Below are positions 61,331 through 64,000 of a stretch of DNA of 64,000 nt, in pieces. The position numbers and the translations under genes are program-made. The first letter of the stretch is position 1; the number at the start of each line of letters is the position of its first letter. The DNA comes from Cephalopachus bancanus. Lineage: Eukaryota > Chordata > Mammalia > Primates > Tarsiidae. Where the stretch lies: NCBI GenBank assembly GCA_027257055.1, contig JAPVLO010000044.1, forward strand, positions 3,100,001 to 3,164,000, given 5' to 3'. The notes under the pieces are model-generated. The model saw nothing but the letters and a program-made list of their open reading frames with translations, made no database searches and had not been told where the DNA came from.

Positions 61331-61439
61331 CCATGCACCTCCACCCCAACATCCCAAACTGCCCCAGTGACGTCCCTGCACTCCCTCTCCTTCTTTGTCT
61401 TCCTCCCCTGCCAGCGTGTAGCTCCTCAAAAGTCCATCT

Positions 61440-61960
61440 TATAAATTTGGTGGTCTAGGGACTTGGGAACATTGCGAGTGTTTCCATGGAAATAATTGAG
61501 ATGTAATAAATAGAGGCGTTCTGAGGTTACAGGTTTCTTGATTCAGCTGAGACCACATACAAGTGTAAATTGCGGAGATTTGTTTGGCTAAATGTACATG
61601 ATCTTGCAGGAAGGGCAAAACAAATTCTTTATAGGTTCCTTAGTTTTCTGTGTGGATTGGAGCAGCTGACATTTAATCCTAATATTTAATTCGACCCTCC
61701 TCAATTAAGGGATAGATTCCCAGCTTTAGGAGGGGCTTTTTCATTCTAGAAAACATCCTTTATATCTAGTAATTGCTGTTGAGAGTCTTACACCTGTTTC
61801 CTTGCAAAAACTTCATAAGCAATAAAATAAGATAACTATGTGCCTCTGGCAGGAGGATCCTGCTAAACATTTAACCATGAGGTGCCTGGTGTGCATTAAT
61901 AATGAAAGGCGCAAAGTGCTGGTGACTTTATGGTCATAAGGTAATTCTGTAGAACCAGCC
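61440..61960. promoter_or_regulatory. Candidate conserved intronic block
   Basis: This repeat-free block carries a perfect 12-bp palindrome TTTCCATGGAAA at 61,481-61,492, TAATTGAG, CTCAATTAAGG, GTAATTGCTG and GCATTAATAATG. It resembles deeply conserved enhancer sequence in texture. No coding potential was seen in any frame. Confidence 0.35.
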
Positions 61961-62099
61961 AGCCCTGGCAATGCTGTGGCATGCTACGGCGGCAGCGTGT
62001 GAACAGAGGAGGAGGGGGAACCAAGGGAGCAAGGAGCTGGAGCACAGCGTCTTGGAGTATGGCGTTCCTAGCTGGAGACTAGAGGCTGGGCGTCTGCTT

Positions 62100-62270
62100 A
62101 GAGCTCATAGAAAGTTGCAATAATTGCTATATCGGTAGCCAAGTCTTAAGCTAGTGGCTGTGGAATTCTTCCCCTGATGTAGGATTTAATAGTCTAGCAA
62201 TTAGATGCATTGATTTCTCTTAACTGTTCATTTGGATGTGTAAACGAAAGGAACCTACCACCGAGGCTGA
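62100..62270. promoter_or_regulatory. Candidate conserved intronic block with GCAATAATTGC palindrome
   Basis: A perfect 11-bp palindrome lies at 62,117-62,127, and CAATTAGATGCATTGAT follows near 62,200. Both carry homeodomain/POU-like cores. The block is unique sequence between less structured DNA. Confidence 0.3.
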
Positions 62271-63499
62271 TGGTGCAGACGTGGTGCCTGGCTCTTTGAA
62301 AAGGCTGGTTTAGGTGGTGGTGGTGGGAGTGTACGATTTTTCAAGGCAATATTGGCACCAGTTTCTTCTTTTAAACTTTTGTCCATTTTGCAGTGAACTG
62401 AATGGCACTTGTTCAATTCTGTTTAAAAATAAGCAACAATATCCAGTTATGTCTGAAAAGTAAAAACACCCTTTTCTGCTGCAGATGCTAATCTCTCTGT
62501 CTCTAAGTGACTGGACTCAGCTGCATCTTTTTGGCAGATGGTCCACTGGGTACCGCAAAACACCTTGGGCTCTGGGTTCCGGAGAGTCCTTCTGCTGAAT
62601 GAGTTCTCTTTCCCCCCTTCCTTGACAATGGTTGCCTAGACCAGTGGTTCTGGCAAACACTGAATAGGTGTGGGGACATGGCATCTTTGAAAGCTGGAAG
62701 GCTGTGTGACTTCAGTGGCTTGGAAAGTGTGTAGAAAATGAGTTCTCCTGAATGTCAGGCCCTTTAACTTCCTGCTCCTGGACTTGCAGTTTTCTGTAAG
62801 TGCTAACAACTGCTGACACGCAGGCATCTAAAACTGTCTTGAGTGTAAGCAAGCAGAGGATGGCTAGATTTCCTGATGGCTCCATCATTCCTGCTAAAGT
62901 AGATGGGTGGGTTTAGTTCTCTCTTTGTTTGGCAGAGGGTAAGCTGGACTTGCCTTTCCTGGAGCCTGGCTGAAGCGTGGTATGCTGGGTTCATGATACA
63001 CGGGTGATTGCAAAGAGCATTATCTTCATGTCTTGAAAACACGTGTGGTAGATCCCAGGGCTCCTTCCTATCTGTGAGTCTAGTGTGATTACTGTTCGCC
63101 GGCTCCCTGTTACTGTGAGTAGCTGGGAAAACCCCAAAACATGTTGGTTGGTGAATGTAACAATTTCTGCAAATTCCTGTCAGCTTGCATGGGCATTTTG
63201 TGCGTAGACGTGTTAGTGGATGATCAGAATAGTTTTGCATCCAAAACGGACTAACTAAGCCTGGATTGGCTGTATCCCACCTGAAGTTTTTGGTGCTGGC
63301 TGTCAGCTCCCTCAGCCTCCTGTGGGAGAGGCAGGGCGAAGTGAGCTGGGGAATGCTGATGGAAACTTTTGATTCATAGCTTACCTGCCAGGATCGGTGG
63401 CCGCCAACTATTGGGGTTGTACACTCAGTAAATAAAAATACTTTACTACTTTCAAGGAGCACCAATTAGCTGATTGCTCCTTGTGGCTGTCTTTAAGGA

Positions 63500-63790
63500 G
63501 AATGCTGTTTTACCTATCTTCTTGTACAAAGGTTTGATTTTTAATGTCTTGTGAGAAGGATTCTCTTTGTCTTGATTGATGTCAGGAATAAAAGCATGAT
63601 GGTAATATCCCTTTGAAAGCTATTGTATTGTCAGCCCTGGCTGACAGCGGGAGGGCCTCCCAGCGTTATAGATTAGTGCTGTGAAAACACTGACATTTTC
63701 TTTGTTACGTGGCTGTTGTTCTACTTGCAAAGTCAATTACACAATGTCGGAGCTCAGTTACGAGTTGACTTAGGAAGTAGCAATGTCTTT
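63500..63790. promoter_or_regulatory. Candidate conserved intronic block with PBX/HOX- and SOX-like motifs
   Basis: It contains ACAAAGGTTTGAT (63,526, SOX/TCF-like), TTGATTGATGTCA (63,573, PBX-HOX/MEIS-like) and GTCAATTACAC. It is repeat-free and non-coding. Motif names are resemblance only. Confidence 0.3.
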
Positions 63791-64000
63791 CATTCTCTTT
63801 TTAAAGATATAATTTCCTTTTGTTGTTGTTTTGTTTTCTCTCTTTCTTCTGTAACCTCCCACCCTCTGGTTACCTCCCCTCCTTCTCCCCCCCACCCCAA
63901 GAGTCTGAACATGTTAGCTAGGCAAACACATTCTGGTTTCAATTGTGACAAGTCAGATTCAAAGATTGCCACATCATTATCTCTGAATTCTTCTACTCAT

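Larger units (their letters stand above)
57880..64000 (+). other. ZNF423: ZNF423 intron 1, 5' part (continues past the window)
   Basis: CpG-island sequence persists to about 58.7 kb, then the composition turns AT-rich. No SINE or LINE was recognised in the whole stretch. No second exon with a convincing acceptor-donor pair was found. The (TG)n array lies at 59.9-60.0 kb, and conserved-looking blocks are listed separately. Confidence 0.75.

Overview
The window is primate nuclear DNA. It holds one recognisable protein-coding exon at 57,840-57,879 (+). This is the first coding exon of ZNF423 (OAZ/Zfp423 family): it encodes MSRRKQAKPRSVK and runs into a GT splice donor at 57,880. About 57 kb of upstream intergenic/promoter DNA precedes it and about 6 kb of intron 1 follows. 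No other exon, tRNA, rRNA or intact pseudogene could be supported. The gene name rests on recalled N-termini of the family, not on a search.

The species looks strepsirrhine, probably a lemur, rather than human or another anthropoid. Roughly 45 Alu elements are present. Most belong to one family whose signatures I do not associate with human AluS/AluY: 'GGCTCGGTGGCTCAGCCTG' at the head, 'TCTACAATAAATCAAAAAATTAGC' in the linker (described by position in the entries), 'AGCAGGTCGAGGCTGCGGTGG' in the right arm, and a 'GAGACTCCAACTC-polyA' end. Several have near-perfect target-site duplications. I saw no galago-type tRNA-derived SINEs, which favours lemurs over galagos; this is inference.

Layout. 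1-34 kb: intergenic DNA full of Alus, with older MaLR LTRs, L1/L2/MIR remnants and short unique gaps. 35.58-36.2 kb: an isolated CpG-rich block with a CTCF-like motif and a TATA-like box just downstream. 37-53.4 kb: more Alu-rich DNA, including an L1 remnant at 39.3-41.6 kb inserted into a palindromic DNA-transposon-like repeat and itself split by Alus. 53.4-64 kb: no SINE at all. This last part contains the large ZNF423 CpG island (about 54.3-58.7 kb), the 5' UTR and exon 1, a strong reverse-oriented CTCF-like motif at 55.8 kb, and an AT-rich intron 1 with homeodomain-type motif clusters typical of conserved developmental enhancers.

How it fits together: the Alu-free end looks like the protected regulatory core of a developmental transcription-factor gene. 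The two best CTCF-like motifs (35.65 kb forward, 55.82 kb reverse) face each other and could bound a loop containing the upstream promoter-proximal DNA. I found no new biological system. The best leads are regulatory architecture and repeat history.
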